Counted from the first letter of the stretch, positions 50,979 through 62,152 are shown. The stretch: DNA of 64,000 nucleotides from Anaerostipes hominis (ex Lee et al. 2021) (GCF_002270485.1 NZ_NQOG01000011.1:1-64000), one strand, 5' to 3'. Numbers and translations: made by a program. Notes: generated by a model not told the origin, from the sequence alone.

Positions 50979-51707
50979 ATGGGAATGATTCAGGCCCCCA
51001 TGTTGGCTGCCGCATCGGGAAATGATGTGGACTTCATGGTGCACGGGCTGATACCATTGAATTTTTTCGGGCATAAGGTATGGATCACCACCACACATGT
51101 GACAACACTGATCGTGATGCTCTTTATCATGGCGCTGGCCCTGATCGCGAGGCGGAGTATCATGAAAGATTATGAAAAGCCCAGCGGTCTTGCCAATGCA
51201 GTGGAACTGGTGGTGGAAATGCTGGATAAGCTGGTGAAGAGCACCATGGGAAAACACTGGAAGCCGTTTGCCAACTATATCGGAAGCATCATGTTTTTCA
51301 TCTTTATTGCCAACACATCGGGGCTTTTTGGGCTCCGGGCGCCGACGGCCGATTATGGGACTACTTTGTCTCTGGCACTGATCACCTTTGTGATGATCCA
51401 GTACAGCGCATTTAAGACGAGGAAGTTCCGCATGTTTACGGACCTGTTTCAGCCGATTCCGGTGCTGTTTCCGGTCAATGTCATCGGTGAGTTTGCAACT
51501 CCGGTGTCGCTGTCGCTGCGTCTGTTCGGAAACATCATGGCAGGGACCATCATGCTTTCGCTGTGGTACGGCCTGCTTCCGATCTTTGCGAAGCTGGGAC
51601 TTCCGGCATTTCTGCATGTATATTTTGACTTGTTTTCCGGTGCGATCCAGACCTTTGTCTTTGCCATGCTGACCATGACATTTATCGCAGACAAGAGGAA
51701 CGCGTAA
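50979..51707 (+). CDS. atpB: ATP synthase subunit a
   Basis: A 242-residue membrane subunit that forms the ion half-channels. The essential Arg is in PVSLSLRLFGNIMAGTIM, and the C-terminal helix contains LFSGAIQTFVFAMLTMTFI. Other helices include YIGSIMFFIFIANTSGLFG. AAGGAGGG precedes the ATG. The c-subunit gene follows 60 bp later. Confidence 0.96.
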   Translation: MGMIQAPMLAAASGNDVDFMVHGLIPLNFFGHKVWITTTHVTTLIVMLFIMALALIARRSIMKDYEKPSGLANAVELVVEMLDKLVKSTMGKHWKPFANYIGSIMFFIFIANTSGLFGLRAPTADYGTTLSLALITFVMIQYSAFKTRKFRMFTDLFQPIPVLFPVNVIGEFATPVSLSLRLFGNIMAGTIMLSLWYGLLPIFAKLGLPAFLHVYFDLFSGAIQTFVFAMLTMTFIADKRNA

Positions 51708-51767
51708 ACCGGAAGAAACTATCAAGAGCAATAAAAAGAATAATTTTATTTTTAGGAGGATTTTCTT

Positions 51768-52031
51768 ATGAATATTTCAAGTGAAGCATTTGTATTAGGT
51801 TGTTCAGCAATCGGAGCGGGCCTTGCGCTGATCGCAGGTATCGGACCTGGTGTGGGACAGGGATACGCAGCAGGACAGGGTGCGGCAGCCGTAGGACGCA
51901 ATCCGGGCGCCAAGGGAGACATCATGTCTACGATGCTTCTTGGACAGGCAGTTGCAGAGACCACAGGTCTTTATGGTTTGGTTATCGGCCTGATTCTGTT
52001 ATACGCTAACCCGTTATTCGCTAAATTATAA
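51768..52031 (+). CDS. atpE: ATP synthase subunit c, Na+-type signature
   Basis: An 87-residue two-helix proteolipid. The ion-binding carboxylate is Glu64. The residues that define sodium-binding c-rings in Ilyobacter/Propionigenium are here as Gln31 ([11 protein letters not shown]), Val62, Glu64, Thr65 (Ser in Ilyobacter), Thr66 and Tyr69 ([10 protein letters not shown]). The hairpin loop [10 protein letters not shown] matches the F1-contact loop. Sodium specificity is inferred from this pattern, not proved. TTAGGAGG precedes the ATG. Confidence 0.96.
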   Translation: MNISSEAFVLGCSAIGAGLALIAGIGPGVGQGYAAGQGAAAVGRNPGAKGDIMSTMLLGQAVAETTGLYGLVIGLILLYANPLFAKL

Positions 52032-52107
52032 TCCGGGAAATAAAACGGCGGCAGAAGCCGTCGGGAAATGACAAACCGGAGAGAATTCAGGGAAAGGAGG
52101 ACAGGAC

Positions 52108-52623
52108 GTGGACAGAATCTTTGGACTTGATATCCAGCTTGGATTTGACGTTTTATGCCAGGCAATCGCGGTTTTTATCATGTTTGCTTTTTTATCTTAT
52201 GTATTGTTTGAACCGGTCAGGAAGCTTTTAAATGACCGTAAAAATAAAATCGCACATGATCTGGATACTGCGGCGGCCGACAAAGAAGAGGCGGCCAGAC
52301 TGAAAGCTGAGTATGAAGAAAAGATCAGGGATATAGAAAAAGAAGCCGATGAGATTTTAAGCCAGGCCAGAAAGAAAGCCCTGAAAAGGGAAGAGGAGAT
52401 CGTTTCGGGAGCCAGACAGGAAGCACTGAGGATCACAGAGCGGGCGGAAAATGAGATCGAGCTGGAAAAGAAAAAGGTCCGGGATCAGGTGAAACAGGAA
52501 ATGATCCAGGTGGCAGTGGCTATGGCAGGCAAGATCATTACAGACAAGATCGATCCGGCAAAGCAGGATGCCCTTGTGGAAGAGACCTTAAAGGAGATGG
52601 GTGATCAGACATGGCGAAGCTAG
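52108..52623 (+). CDS. atpF: ATP synthase subunit b
   Basis: A 171-residue stator subunit: one N-terminal membrane helix (LCQAIAVFIMFAFLSYVLFE), then a long charged coiled coil (KAEYEEKIRDIEKEADEIL, QARKKALKREEEIV) to the end. AAAGGAGG precedes a GTG start at 52108. The 3' end overlaps atpH by 13 bp. Confidence 0.95.
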   Translation: MDRIFGLDIQLGFDVLCQAIAVFIMFAFLSYVLFEPVRKLLNDRKNKIAHDLDTAAADKEEAARLKAEYEEKIRDIEKEADEILSQARKKALKREEEIVSGARQEALRITERAENEIELEKKKVRDQVKQEMIQVAVAMAGKIITDKIDPAKQDALVEETLKEMGDQTWRS

Positions 52624-53156
52624 TCAGCAAAACATATGGAGATGCCTATCTTTCGCTGGCAGAGGAGAAAGGAAATCTTGACTCTGTCAAAGAAGAAGTC
52701 CTTAATGTGCGCCGGGTGTTTTTGGAGAGCGGGGAGCTGAATCAGATGCTTTCCCACCCCAAGATCGTAAAAGAAGAAAAAATGCGGATCCTGGAGACAG
52801 CATTTAAAGGCAGGATTTCTGAGGACATGATGGGCTTTTTGTTGGTCATTGTGAAAAAAGACCGATACCGTGACATAATGTCTGTTCTCGACTATATGAT
52901 CGGCCGGATGAAGAAGAAAGAGGGGATAGGGAGCCTTCAGGTTGCCTCCGCTTTTGAACTGTCCGAAGGGCAGAAAAAGGACATTGTGGATCGAATGAAA
53001 GAACTGACAGATTACAGGGAGTTTGAAGTGGACTATGAGATAGACGAGGGGCTGATCGGAGGGCTGGTGCTGCGGCTCGACGACAGGGTCATCGACAGTT
53101 CCATAAGGACGAAGCTTCAGACCATGGGAAAGAGTCTGTCAAAAATACAGTTGTGA
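52611..53156 (+). CDS. atpH: ATP synthase subunit delta
   Basis: A 181-residue stator subunit joining b to the top of F1. The N-terminal helical domain begins KLVSKTYGDAYLSLAEEKG, with LSHPKIVKEEKMRILE. The C-terminal stretch GLIGGLVLRLDDRVIDSSIR is the family signature. It overlaps atpF and precedes atpA. Confidence 0.95.
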   Translation: MAKLVSKTYGDAYLSLAEEKGNLDSVKEEVLNVRRVFLESGELNQMLSHPKIVKEEKMRILETAFKGRISEDMMGFLLVIVKKDRYRDIMSVLDYMIGRMKKKEGIGSLQVASAFELSEGQKKDIVDRMKELTDYREFEVDYEIDEGLIGGLVLRLDDRVIDSSIRTKLQTMGKSLSKIQL

Positions 53157-53183
53157 TTATAGGCAAGGAGGCAAAAAAGCAAA

Positions 53184-54695
53184 ATGAATTTAAGGCCAGA
53201 AGAGATCAGTTCTGTCATTAAAGAGCAGATCAAACAATACTCTACCAAGCTTGAAACCTCTGATATTGGAACCGTGATTCAGGTAGCCGACGGAATTGCA
53301 AGAATCCATGGTCTTGATGAGGCCATGCAGGGAGAACTTTTAGAATTCCCGGGGGAAGTATACGGAATGGTGCTGAACCTTGAGGAAGACAACGTCGGAG
53401 CCGTACTGCTGGGAGATCAGAAAAACATCAGTGAAGGGGATGTCGTAAAGACGACCGGAAGAGTCGTGGAAGTGCCGGTAGGTGACGCGATGACCGGACG
53501 TGTTGTGAATTCTCTGGGACAGCCGATTGACGGAAAAGGTCCGATCGAGACAGAAAAGTACCGTCCAATAGAAAGAGTTGCATCAGGAGTTATCTCAAGA
53601 AAATCCGTAGATACTCCGCTTCAGACAGGAATCAAAGCGATCGATGCCATGGTGCCGATCGGACGCGGGCAGAGGGAGCTGATCATCGGCGATCGGCAGA
53701 CCGGAAAGACTGCCATCGCGGTTGATACAATTATTAATCAGAAAGGTGAGGGGGTTCACTGTATTTATGTAGCCATCGGACAGAAGTCGTCGACCGTAGC
53801 CAATATCGTAAAGACACTGGAAGAGTACGGAGCCATGGATTACACCACAGTGGTGGCATCTACCGCAAGTGAGCTGGCACCACTCCAGTATATCGCCCCA
53901 TACGCAGGATGTGCCATCGGGGAAGAGTGGATGGAGAAAGGGGAAGATGTTCTTGTCATCTATGATGACTTGAGCAAGCATGCCACCGCATACCGTACCC
54001 TGTCCCTGCTGCTTCGGAGACCGCCGGGACGGGAGGCTTATCCGGGAGACGTCTTTTATCTTCACTCAAGGCTTCTGGAACGGGCAGCCAAGTTATCCGA
54101 TGAACTGGGAGGAGGTTCTCTGACAGCCCTTCCGCTCATTGAGACCCAGGCAGGAGATGTATCTGCCTATATTCCGACCAACGTTATTTCCATCACGGAC
54201 GGACAGATTTACCTGGAGACCGAGATGTTCAATGCGGGATTCCGTCCTGCGATCAATGCGGGGCTTTCTGTATCCAGGGTAGGCGGTGCGGCACAGATTA
54301 AAGCGATGAAAAAGATTGCAGGCCCGATCCGTACTGACCTTGCACAGTACAGGGAGCTCGCAGCCTTTGCACAGTTCGGTTCAGAACTCGATGATGACAC
54401 CAAAGAACGTCTGGCACAGGGTGAGAGGATCAAGGAAGTGCTCAAGCAGCCTCAGTATCAGCCGCTTCCGGTAGAACAGCAGGTGGTTATTATCTATGCG
54501 GCTACCAGAAAATATCTTTTGGAGATTAAGGTTGAAGATATCCTGGACTTCCAGAAGGAGCTGTTTGAATTGATCGACACCAAGTATCCGGATGTGTTCC
54601 GTTCGATCCGGGAGACAAAGGAGCTTGGAAAAGAAGCGGAAGACATGCTGATCACTGCGATCAAAGAGTGCAGGCAGCAGTTTGAAGCAAAGTAA
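53184..54695 (+). CDS. atpA: ATP synthase subunit alpha
   Basis: A 503-residue non-catalytic nucleotide-binding subunit. Walker A is [13 protein letters not shown] near residue 172, Walker [13 protein letters not shown] near 265, and the signature [17 protein letters not shown] near 355, containing the arginine finger. The length is normal. AAGGAGG precedes the ATG. Confidence 0.98.
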   Translation: MNLRPEEISSVIKEQIKQYSTKLETSDIGTVIQVADGIARIHGLDEAMQGELLEFPGEVYGMVLNLEEDNVGAVLLGDQKNISEGDVVKTTGRVVEVPVGDAMTGRVVNSLGQPIDGKGPIETEKYRPIERVASGVISRKSVDTPLQTGIKAIDAMVPIGRGQRELIIGDRQTGKTAIAVDTIINQKGEGVHCIYVAIGQKSSTVANIVKTLEEYGAMDYTTVVASTASELAPLQYIAPYAGCAIGEEWMEKGEDVLVIYDDLSKHATAYRTLSLLLRRPPGREAYPGDVFYLHSRLLERAAKLSDELGGGSLTALPLIETQAGDVSAYIPTNVISITDGQIYLETEMFNAGFRPAINAGLSVSRVGGAAQIKAMKKIAGPIRTDLAQYRELAAFAQFGSELDDDTKERLAQGERIKEVLKQPQYQPLPVEQQVVIIYAATRKYLLEIKVEDILDFQKELFELIDTKYPDVFRSIRETKELGKEAEDMLITAIKECRQQFEAK

Positions 54696-54709
54696 AGAGG
54701 TGAGCTTTT

Positions 54710-55567
54710 ATGGCATCAATTGTTGATATAAAAAGAAGAAAAGCCAGTATCGAGAGCACCGGACAGATTACAAAGGCGATGAAGCTTGTCTCAACGGTAA
54801 AGCTTCAGAGAGCAAGGGTGAGGGCCGAGGAATCCAGGACTTACTTCAACAAGATGTACCGGACCGTATCTTCGATCCTGGCCCAGTCAGATAATATCGA
54901 CCACCCGTATTTAAAGTCCAATGGTTCGGAAAAGAAAGCAGTGATCGCTGTTTCCTCCAACCGGGGACTGGCCGGAGGGTACAATAACAATATTGTCAAG
55001 ATGATCCGTGACAGCGGACTCAACAGGGAAGATGTGATGATCTACGGAGTCGGACATAAGGCTATGGACAGTCTGGCAAACAGGGGATATCATATCGTCT
55101 CCGATGACTCTGAAATGATCGACGAACCGGAGTATGAAGACGCCGTTGATCTGGGAAACCGTGTCCTCAAGGCCTTTAAGGACGGTGAAATCGGTGAGAT
55201 ATATCTGGCATATACCAATTTTAAAAATACGGTAGTTCATGAGCCCACGATGATCAAACTGCTTCCTGTGGAGATCGATCCAAAGGAAAAGGAAGGGGAA
55301 GACTCCAAAACACTCATGAACTATGAGCCGGAACCGGAAGAAGCTTTATCCATGCTGATTCCCAAGTACGTCTGCAGTCTGATCTTCGGTGCGCTTGTTA
55401 CATCGGTTGCCAGCGAAAACGGTGCCAGGATGCAGGCCATGGATTCGGCAACGACCAATGCCGAAGAATTAATTGACAACTTAAGCCTTGCCTATAACCG
55501 GGCAAGACAGGGCGCTATCACGCAGGAATTGACAGAAATCATTTCAGGAGCGGAGGCGCTGGAATAG
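54710..55567 (+). CDS. atpG: ATP synthase subunit gamma
   Basis: A 285-residue central-shaft subunit. The N-terminal helix reads SIESTGQITKAMKLVSTVKL and the C-terminal helix ends SLAYNRARQGAITQELTEII, the two halves of the coiled coil that turns inside F1. The globular part carries SSNRGLAGGYN. It lies 14 bp after atpA. Confidence 0.97.
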   Translation: MASIVDIKRRKASIESTGQITKAMKLVSTVKLQRARVRAEESRTYFNKMYRTVSSILAQSDNIDHPYLKSNGSEKKAVIAVSSNRGLAGGYNNNIVKMIRDSGLNREDVMIYGVGHKAMDSLANRGYHIVSDDSEMIDEPEYEDAVDLGNRVLKAFKDGEIGEIYLAYTNFKNTVVHEPTMIKLLPVEIDPKEKEGEDSKTLMNYEPEPEEALSMLIPKYVCSLIFGALVTSVASENGARMQAMDSATTNAEELIDNLSLAYNRARQGAITQELTEIISGAEALE

Positions 55568-55586
55568 AAGTAGGAGGAATTATTAA

Positions 55587-56984
<1,398 letters not shown>

Positions 56985-56996
56985 GCAGGTGATCCT

Positions 56997-57404
56997 ATGG
57001 CTGAAAATCTGATGAAACTGGAAGTGACCACTCCGGACCGCTCTTTTTATGCGGGAGTGGTCCGGATGGCTGAGTTTACGACCACAGAAGGGGATGTGGG
57101 AATCTATCCGAAACATATCCCAATGACAATGATTATAGCTCCCGGCATCCTGACCATCACGGAGGCAGACGGAACGAAGAAACAGGCGGCTCTGATGAAA
57201 GGATTTGTGGAGATCACCAAGGAGGCTGTCAACATTTTAGCAGAGGTTGCGGAATGGCCGGGTGAGATTGACTTAGAGCGGGTGGAGCGTGCCAAGAGAC
57301 GTGCCCAGGAACGCCTGAAACACAAGAGTGATACAGACCTCACCAGGGCGGAAATGTCTTTAAGGAGAGCTCTGGTAAGAGAAGAATTATCAAAAAGGAT
57401 GTAG
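56997..57404 (+). CDS. atpC: ATP synthase subunit epsilon
   Basis: A 135-residue subunit. The N-terminal beta sandwich begins LMKLEVTTPDRSFYAGVVRM with EGDVGIYPKHIPM. A C-terminal helical hairpin (ERVERAKRRAQERLK, AEMSLRRALVREELS) can inhibit ATP hydrolysis. It starts 12 bp after atpD and closes the operon. Confidence 0.96.
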   Translation: MAENLMKLEVTTPDRSFYAGVVRMAEFTTTEGDVGIYPKHIPMTMIIAPGILTITEADGTKKQAALMKGFVEITKEAVNILAEVAEWPGEIDLERVERAKRRAQERLKHKSDTDLTRAEMSLRRALVREELSKRM

Positions 57405-57408
57405 ACAG

Positions 57409-57462
57409 AACATATTTCTGGACGGGCAGCCATGAGAGCCGCGTTCAGAAATATGTTTTTTC
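57409..57462 (+). terminator. Terminator of the atp operon
   Basis: AACATATTTCTG and CAGAAATATGTT form a 12-bp perfect stem with a GC-rich 25-nt loop, followed by TTTTTTCGG. Confidence 0.92.
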
Positions 57463-57556
57463 GGTTTTATGGAAAGGGGCTGTAAAGATATGAAGAGAAT
57501 ATATCAAAGGCTTGGACCGGCAATGATACTGGATGGGTCTGTCATACTGAGAAGGT

Positions 57557-58000
57557 TCATCTGTTTGCCAAGTTGTTATTCTGATACCGGGGATCTAAAG
57601 TTACTTCGTCTTCAAACCACTCAGGCCCCTCGTAATCCAGAGCGGCTTCTTCGGACGCAAATTCAACTTCAGCCATCATGAGACCTTCGTGGTCACCGTG
57701 GAATACATCCAGTTCGATGGTGAGAGAGTCTGAGTCAGGAATCTGGTAGCGTGTCTTATAGATGAGAATACCGTCGATCTTGCTTTTCAGGTGCTCATAA
57801 GCCTGCTTCGTCAGAGGAAATTCATGCTCGGCCCGTTTCATCAGACCTTTAGACTTATAGGTCAGGATGTAATCATGGTCGAGTCTGCGGATCCGGATCA
57901 CCGGTTCCATGCACAGATATCCCTGCTCGATTTCGGAGTGGGGATAGGAATCAAGGTCTTTCGGCGGGTCGGTAACAATAAACTTGCGTTCTATTTCCAT
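57557..58000 (-). CDS. CYTH domain protein (triphosphate tunnel enzyme)
   Basis: A 147-residue CYTH protein. MEIERKFIV at the N-terminus is the EXEXK signature, and alternating basic and acidic strands follow (EQGYLCMEPVIRIRRLDHDY, TIELDVFHGDHEGLMMAEVE). The family covers class IV adenylate cyclases and inorganic tri/polyphosphatases; tripolyphosphatase activity is common in bacterial stand-alone members. ATG 58000 has AAGGAGG 9 nt upstream; longer in-frame starts lack one. It is convergent with the atp operon. Confidence 0.9.
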   Translation of the reverse strand: MEIERKFIVTDPPKDLDSYPHSEIEQGYLCMEPVIRIRRLDHDYILTYKSKGLMKRAEHEFPLTKQAYEHLKSKIDGILIYKTRYQIPDSDSLTIELDVFHGDHEGLMMAEVEFASEEAALDYEGPEWFEDEVTLDPRYQNNNLANR

Positions 58001-58126
58001 AGTGCGTTCCTCCTTTTTCCTCATTATATACGCAGCGGAGACAGAATGCAAAGGAAATTGACAACGGGGCGGAAAGCTTTTAAAATGTTTTAGAAACATG
58101 AATACAGAGAAGGCGAGGAAGATACA

Positions 58127-58762
58127 ATGCGTTTAAGGAATGTGCCGGGAGCGGCGGACATGATAGCGGCCAGTCCGTTTTCAGTCAATCAACCGGAAGA
58201 ATGGAAAGGCAAGTGGAGGGAACTGTTTGGCAATGACAGGCCGGTTCATATAGAGATCGGTATGGGGAAAGGAAAATTTCTTTTGACATTGGCGGAAAAG
58301 AATCCCGAAATCAACTATATCGGGATCGAAAAGTTTTCCAGTGTTCTCGTGAGAGCAGTAGAAAAAACGGAAGAGTTTGAGGGGAATAACTTGAGACTGA
58401 TGCGCATGGACGCGGAGAATCTTCAGGATGTATTTGCCGAGGGAGAGATCGACCGGATCTATCTGAATTTCTCCGATCCGTGGCCGAAAGAACGTCACGC
58501 AAAGCGGAGGCTTACGTCTACGAGATTTTATGAGAGGTATGACCACATCCTTGCGAAGGACGGGCAGGTTATTTTCAAAACGGATAACCGGGGGCTGTTC
58601 GACTTTTCCATGGAACAGACAGAGGAAGCCGGATGGAAGCTCCTTGACTGCACGTTCGATCTGCATCACAGTGAGTTTGCCAAAGACAATGTCATGACAG
58701 AATATGAGACAAAATTTTCTGAAAAAGGCAAGCCGATCTGCCGTTTCACAGCCTGCCGTTAA
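58127..58762 (+). CDS. trmB: tRNA (guanine-N7)-methyltransferase
   Basis: A 211-residue SAM-dependent enzyme that makes m7G46 in tRNA variable loops. The SAM site is IEIGMGKGKFLLTLAEKNP, YIGIEKFSSVLVRAVEK follows, and the catalytic motif is LNFSDPWPKERHAKRRLTS. A YETKFSEKGKPICRF end is typical. The length is standard. Confidence 0.96.
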   Translation: MRLRNVPGAADMIAASPFSVNQPEEWKGKWRELFGNDRPVHIEIGMGKGKFLLTLAEKNPEINYIGIEKFSSVLVRAVEKTEEFEGNNLRLMRMDAENLQDVFAEGEIDRIYLNFSDPWPKERHAKRRLTSTRFYERYDHILAKDGQVIFKTDNRGLFDFSMEQTEEAGWKLLDCTFDLHHSEFAKDNVMTEYETKFSEKGKPICRFTACR

Positions 58763-58810
58763 TATTTTTATCCGTGTTGCATACTATAATAAAAAAGTGG
58801 TAAGATAATT

Positions 58811-58939
58811 ATGAAACAGAAAAAGTGTCTAGTAAAGGTAAATCAATTCTTCTACCAGCATCCAAAGCACAGGAAATGGTTCTGCCGCCTGCTGGCATCG
58901 CTGGAAGAAGCAAAAGATTGTTTATGCCGGTCAAGATAA
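58811..58939 (+). CDS. Possible small basic Cys-containing protein
   Basis: A 42-codon frame (MKQKKCLVKVNQFFYQHPKH...LCRSR) lies between trmB and trxA, 20 bp after a TATAAT at 58785-58790. It has four Cys and many Lys/Arg but no good ribosome binding site. It may be a real small protein or only part of the trxA leader. Confidence 0.22.
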   Translation: MKQKKCLVKVNQFFYQHPKHRKWFCRLLASLEEAKDCLCRSR

Positions 58940-58950
58940 GGAGAATGAAT

Positions 58951-59268
58951 ATGGAGTATACGTTTACGAAGGAAAATTTCCAGGCAGAAGTGTTAGACTC
59001 AGAGCAGCCGGTACTTGTCGATATGTTTGCAACGTGGTGCGGACCGTGCAGGATGATGGGGCCGGTTGTGGAAGAACTGGCAAAGGAGTACGAGGGAAGC
59101 GTTAAAGTCGGAAAGCTGGATATCGATGAGAACAGTGATATCGCAGGGCAGTACGGCGTAATGTCAGTACCTACTTTCCTGGTCTTTAAGAACGGCCAGG
59201 TGGCAGCAAAGGTTGTAGGAGCTGTGCCTAAAGAAGAATTAAAGGAAGCCGTGGATAAAGCACGCTAG
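58951..59268 (+). CDS. trxA: Thioredoxin
   Basis: A 105-residue thioredoxin with active site FATWCGPCRMMGPVVEEL and the cis-Pro loop MSVPTFLVFKNG. It reduces protein disulfides. ATG 58951 is chosen because AAGGAG lies 7 nt upstream; several in-frame starts further out would add an unrelated 42-residue tail. No thioredoxin reductase is adjacent. Confidence 0.95.
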   Translation: MEYTFTKENFQAEVLDSEQPVLVDMFATWCGPCRMMGPVVEELAKEYEGSVKVGKLDIDENSDIAGQYGVMSVPTFLVFKNGQVAAKVVGAVPKEELKEAVDKAR

Positions 59269-59291
59269 AGACTAAGAAATGAACGAATAAA

Positions 59292-59329
59292 AACGGATGG
59301 ACGGAACGTAAACCGGCCATCCGTTTTTC
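59292..59329 (+). terminator. Terminator of trxA
   Basis: AACGGATGG pairs with CCATCCGTT across a 16-nt loop, followed by TTTTCTG. Confidence 0.88.
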
Positions 59330-59418
59330 TGTGGGTCTGCCCCGGGGATTTCGTTTGACAATATGAAAGACAGCAATTAAACTAAAAAACAGATAGTCAA
59401 TGAAGAAAAGGTGGACCC

Positions 59419-61200
59419 ATGAATATATTAAACATAGAACATATAAGTAAGATTTTTGGAGATAAGACCATATTTGATGACGTCTCTTTAGGAGTGCATC
59501 AGGGAGATAAGATCGGAGTGCTGGGCGTCAACGGGACAGGGAAATCAACTTTATTAAAGATCATTGCAGGAATGGAAACGGCTGACGAGGGAGAGGTGAT
59601 CTTCGGCAGAGGTATCCGAACGGCTTTCCTCCCACAGAACCCGGAGTTTCCGGACGGGGCAAAGGTGCTGTCCTATGTGACGGAAGGGAAACATGATCCG
59701 GACGGGGGTGAGCCGGTGAGCGAGGCCAAGACGATCCTTACAAAGCTTGGGATCTGTGATTTTGAGGAGACTGTAGATCACCTGTCCGGCGGGCAGAAAA
59801 AAAGAGTGGCGCTGGCCCGGACTCTTGTGGACCCGGCAGATGTACTGATTCTGGACGAGCCAACCAACCATATAGACAACGATATGGCCCTGTGGCTGGA
59901 AGATTATCTGAAACGGTTTAAAGGAGTCCTGATCATGGTGACCCACGACCGTTATTTTCTGGACCGTGTAACCAATAAGATCGCAGAGATTGACAAGGGA
60001 AAACTGTACACCTATGACTCCAACTATTCAGGCTTTTTGGCTTTAAAGACACAGAGAGAAGAGATGGAGCTGGCCGCGGAGCGCAAACGCCGGAGTCTTC
60101 TGCGGACGGAGCTGGAATGGGTGAAGCGGGGACCTCAGGGCAGAGGGACCAAACAGAAGGCAAGGCTTGACCGGTATGAACAGCTGAAAAACATGGAAGG
60201 CCCCGGGGAAGCCCGGAATGTAGAGATGGATTCCGTCGGAACGAGACTCGGCAAGAAGACCATTGAACTTCATCGGATTTCCAAGGCATACGGAGAGAAA
60301 AAGCTCATAAAAGACTTTACCTATATTATTTTAAGGGATGACCGGCTGGGGATTATCGGGCCGAATGGCTGCGGCAAATCCACACTGATGAAAATCATCA
60401 CAGGGCGTCTGGTCCCTGATTCCGGAGAAGTTGTGACCGGAGACACGGTAAAGATCGGATATTTTGCACAGGAAAATGAAGACATGGAGGATGACATCCG
60501 GGTTATCGACTATATCCGGGATGTGGCTGATTATATTCAGACACCCGGCGGGAAGATCAGCGCGTCTCAGATGCTAGAACGCTTTTTATTCACGCCTTCC
60601 ATGCAGTACACACCTCTGTCCAAACTTTCGGGAGGAGAAAAGAGGAGGCTCTATCTGCTCAAAGTTCTGATGGATGCACCGAATGTGCTGGTGCTCGATG
60701 AGCCCACCAACGACCTGGACATAGCGACATTGAGAGTCCTTGAGGATTACCTGGATTCTTTTCAGGGGATTGTTCTGACTGTGTCCCATGACCGCTATTT
60801 TCTGGACCGCATCGCCGGCAGGATTTTTGCATTTGAGGGCGGCGGTGAAATAAAGCAGTATGAGGGCGGGTATACAGACTACCTGAGAGCAGTAAAACCG
60901 GCGGAGCAGACAAAGCCGAAGGAAAAAACAGATAAGAAATCATGGAAACAGAAAGATACCAGACTGAGATTTTCATATAAAGAACAGAGAGAATATGAAA
61001 CCATAGATGAGGACATTGAACGGCTGGAAGAAAAAATTGCATCTGTGGGACAGCAGATGGAGGAAAACGCCAGCCAGTATACGAAGCTTGCAGAACTGAC
61101 AGAAGAAAAGTCAAAACTGGAAGAACAGCTGAACGGAAAGATGGAGCGGTGGGTTTACTTGAACGACCTGGCAGAAAAAATTCAAGCCCAGAATTCCTGA
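59419..61200 (+). CDS. ABC-F family ATPase (Uup-like)
   Basis: A 593-residue soluble protein with two ABC ATPase domains and no membrane part. Domain 1 has Walker A GVNGTGKSTLLKI and signature HLSGGQKKRVALARTL with ILDEPTNHID. Domain 2 has GPNGCGKSTLMKI, KLSGGEKRRLYLLKVL and VLDEPTNDLD. The linker is basic (LLRTELEWVKRGPQGRGTKQ) as in Uup, and the C-terminal ~80 residues form a coiled coil. ABC-F proteins act on the ribosome or, for Uup, at replication forks. The Uup-like linker and coiled coil argue against an antibiotic-resistance type. AAAAGGTGG precedes the ATG. Confidence 0.92.
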   Translation: MNILNIEHISKIFGDKTIFDDVSLGVHQGDKIGVLGVNGTGKSTLLKIIAGMETADEGEVIFGRGIRTAFLPQNPEFPDGAKVLSYVTEGKHDPDGGEPVSEAKTILTKLGICDFEETVDHLSGGQKKRVALARTLVDPADVLILDEPTNHIDNDMALWLEDYLKRFKGVLIMVTHDRYFLDRVTNKIAEIDKGKLYTYDSNYSGFLALKTQREEMELAAERKRRSLLRTELEWVKRGPQGRGTKQKARLDRYEQLKNMEGPGEARNVEMDSVGTRLGKKTIELHRISKAYGEKKLIKDFTYIILRDDRLGIIGPNGCGKSTLMKIITGRLVPDSGEVVTGDTVKIGYFAQENEDMEDDIRVIDYIRDVADYIQTPGGKISASQMLERFLFTPSMQYTPLSKLSGGEKRRLYLLKVLMDAPNVLVLDEPTNDLDIATLRVLEDYLDSFQGIVLTVSHDRYFLDRIAGRIFAFEGGGEIKQYEGGYTDYLRAVKPAEQTKPKEKTDKKSWKQKDTRLRFSYKEQREYETIDEDIERLEEKIASVGQQMEENASQYTKLAELTEEKSKLEEQLNGKMERWVYLNDLAEKIQAQNS

Positions 61201-61213
61201 GAGGTGGATTTGG

Positions 61214-62152
61214 ATGAAGAAGAGTAAAAAACATAGCAGGATAAAATCTCTGTATGAGGTTCTTTTGTGTGCTTTGCTCGCGGGAAGTCTGTTTGCCTGC
61301 CAAAAGCATGAATCTGCCGAGGCTGAGAACCCCAAGTATGTGATCGGCGTCGTGACAAAATCACGGAACAGTGAATATTGGATGTCAGTCTGTTCCGGCA
61401 TGGAAAAAGCGGCTTCAGATCTGGGAGCATCGGTCATTATTCTGTCTCCGGATACGGAGACAGATGAGAAAACCCAGCAGCAGATGATCGGCAGCCTTCT
61501 GAAAAAAGATATTGATGCCCTGGCAGTATCTCCGATCAATTCCCACAATGCAAAGGACTACTTAAAGAAGGCGGAAGAAAAAGGAATACAGGTTGTATCC
61601 TTTGACACAAAGATTCTTGAGAGAGGAGTTCCCTATATTGGAATAGACAATGAAAAAGTAGGGAGAGACCTGGCTGAATATATGGCGGGCCAGATGAAAA
61701 AGAAAGGGGTTGCAGGAATTATATCCGGAAACCTGAAACAGAGTTCCCATGCCTCAAGGATGAAAGGCTTTAAGGATTATATAGAGAAAAATACAGACAT
61801 AAAGATTGCCTTTACCGAGAGCGGATACAGCAATCTGCGGATGCCGGAGAAAGAAATCTCAAGGCTTATGAGAGAACATCCGGAGTTGAATGGGATTTTT
61901 GCTACGAGCGCCGTGACCGCACTTGGAATCATGGAGTACATGGAAGACCGTCCGGTGCTGATTGCCACAGTGGATGCCCAGGAGGATGCGCTCGATGCGG
62001 TTAAGAAGGGAAGAATCGGGGCTTTGGCTTATCAGCCGGGCTATGAAATCGGCTATGAGACGGTACGCTATATCGTAAACCAAAAAGAAGGCAAAAAGCA
62101 GCCGGAACAAAAAATCATTAAAGTAGATCTAAAAATAAAACCACAAAAATAA
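61214..62152 (+). CDS. Sugar-binding lipoprotein (RbsB-like, Peripla_BP_4)
   Basis: A 312-residue exported binding protein. The signal peptide ends in lipobox SLFAC near residue 29. The type I periplasmic fold follows: YVIGVVTKSRNSEYWMSVCS, LLKKDIDALAVSPINS, GIQVVSFDTKI, YIGIDNEKVGRDLAEYM. No permease or ATPase gene adjoins it, so it is an orphan. A sensor-kinase gene begins 1.2 kb downstream, so it may present ligand to a sensor rather than a transporter (inference). It starts 13 bp after the ABC-F gene. Confidence 0.88.
   Translation: MKKSKKHSRIKSLYEVLLCALLAGSLFACQKHESAEAENPKYVIGVVTKSRNSEYWMSVCSGMEKAASDLGASVIILSPDTETDEKTQQQMIGSLLKKDIDALAVSPINSHNAKDYLKKAEEKGIQVVSFDTKILERGVPYIGIDNEKVGRDLAEYMAGQMKKKGVAGIISGNLKQSSHASRMKGFKDYIEKNTDIKIAFTESGYSNLRMPEKEISRLMREHPELNGIFATSAVTALGIMEYMEDRPVLIATVDAQEDALDAVKKGRIGALAYQPGYEIGYETVRYIVNQKEGKKQPEQKIIKVDLKIKPQK

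Noticed and set aside
50841-51731. 296-codon open frame opposite atpI/atpB
   Set aside because: His/Gln/Arg-rich shadow of the atpB coding strand, without a start signal.
57469-57681. 70-codon frame after the atp terminator, starting MERGCKDMKRIYQRLG
   Set aside because: More than half overlaps the CYTH gene on the other strand and there is no recognisable family; the first 25 codons could be a relic but cannot be supported.
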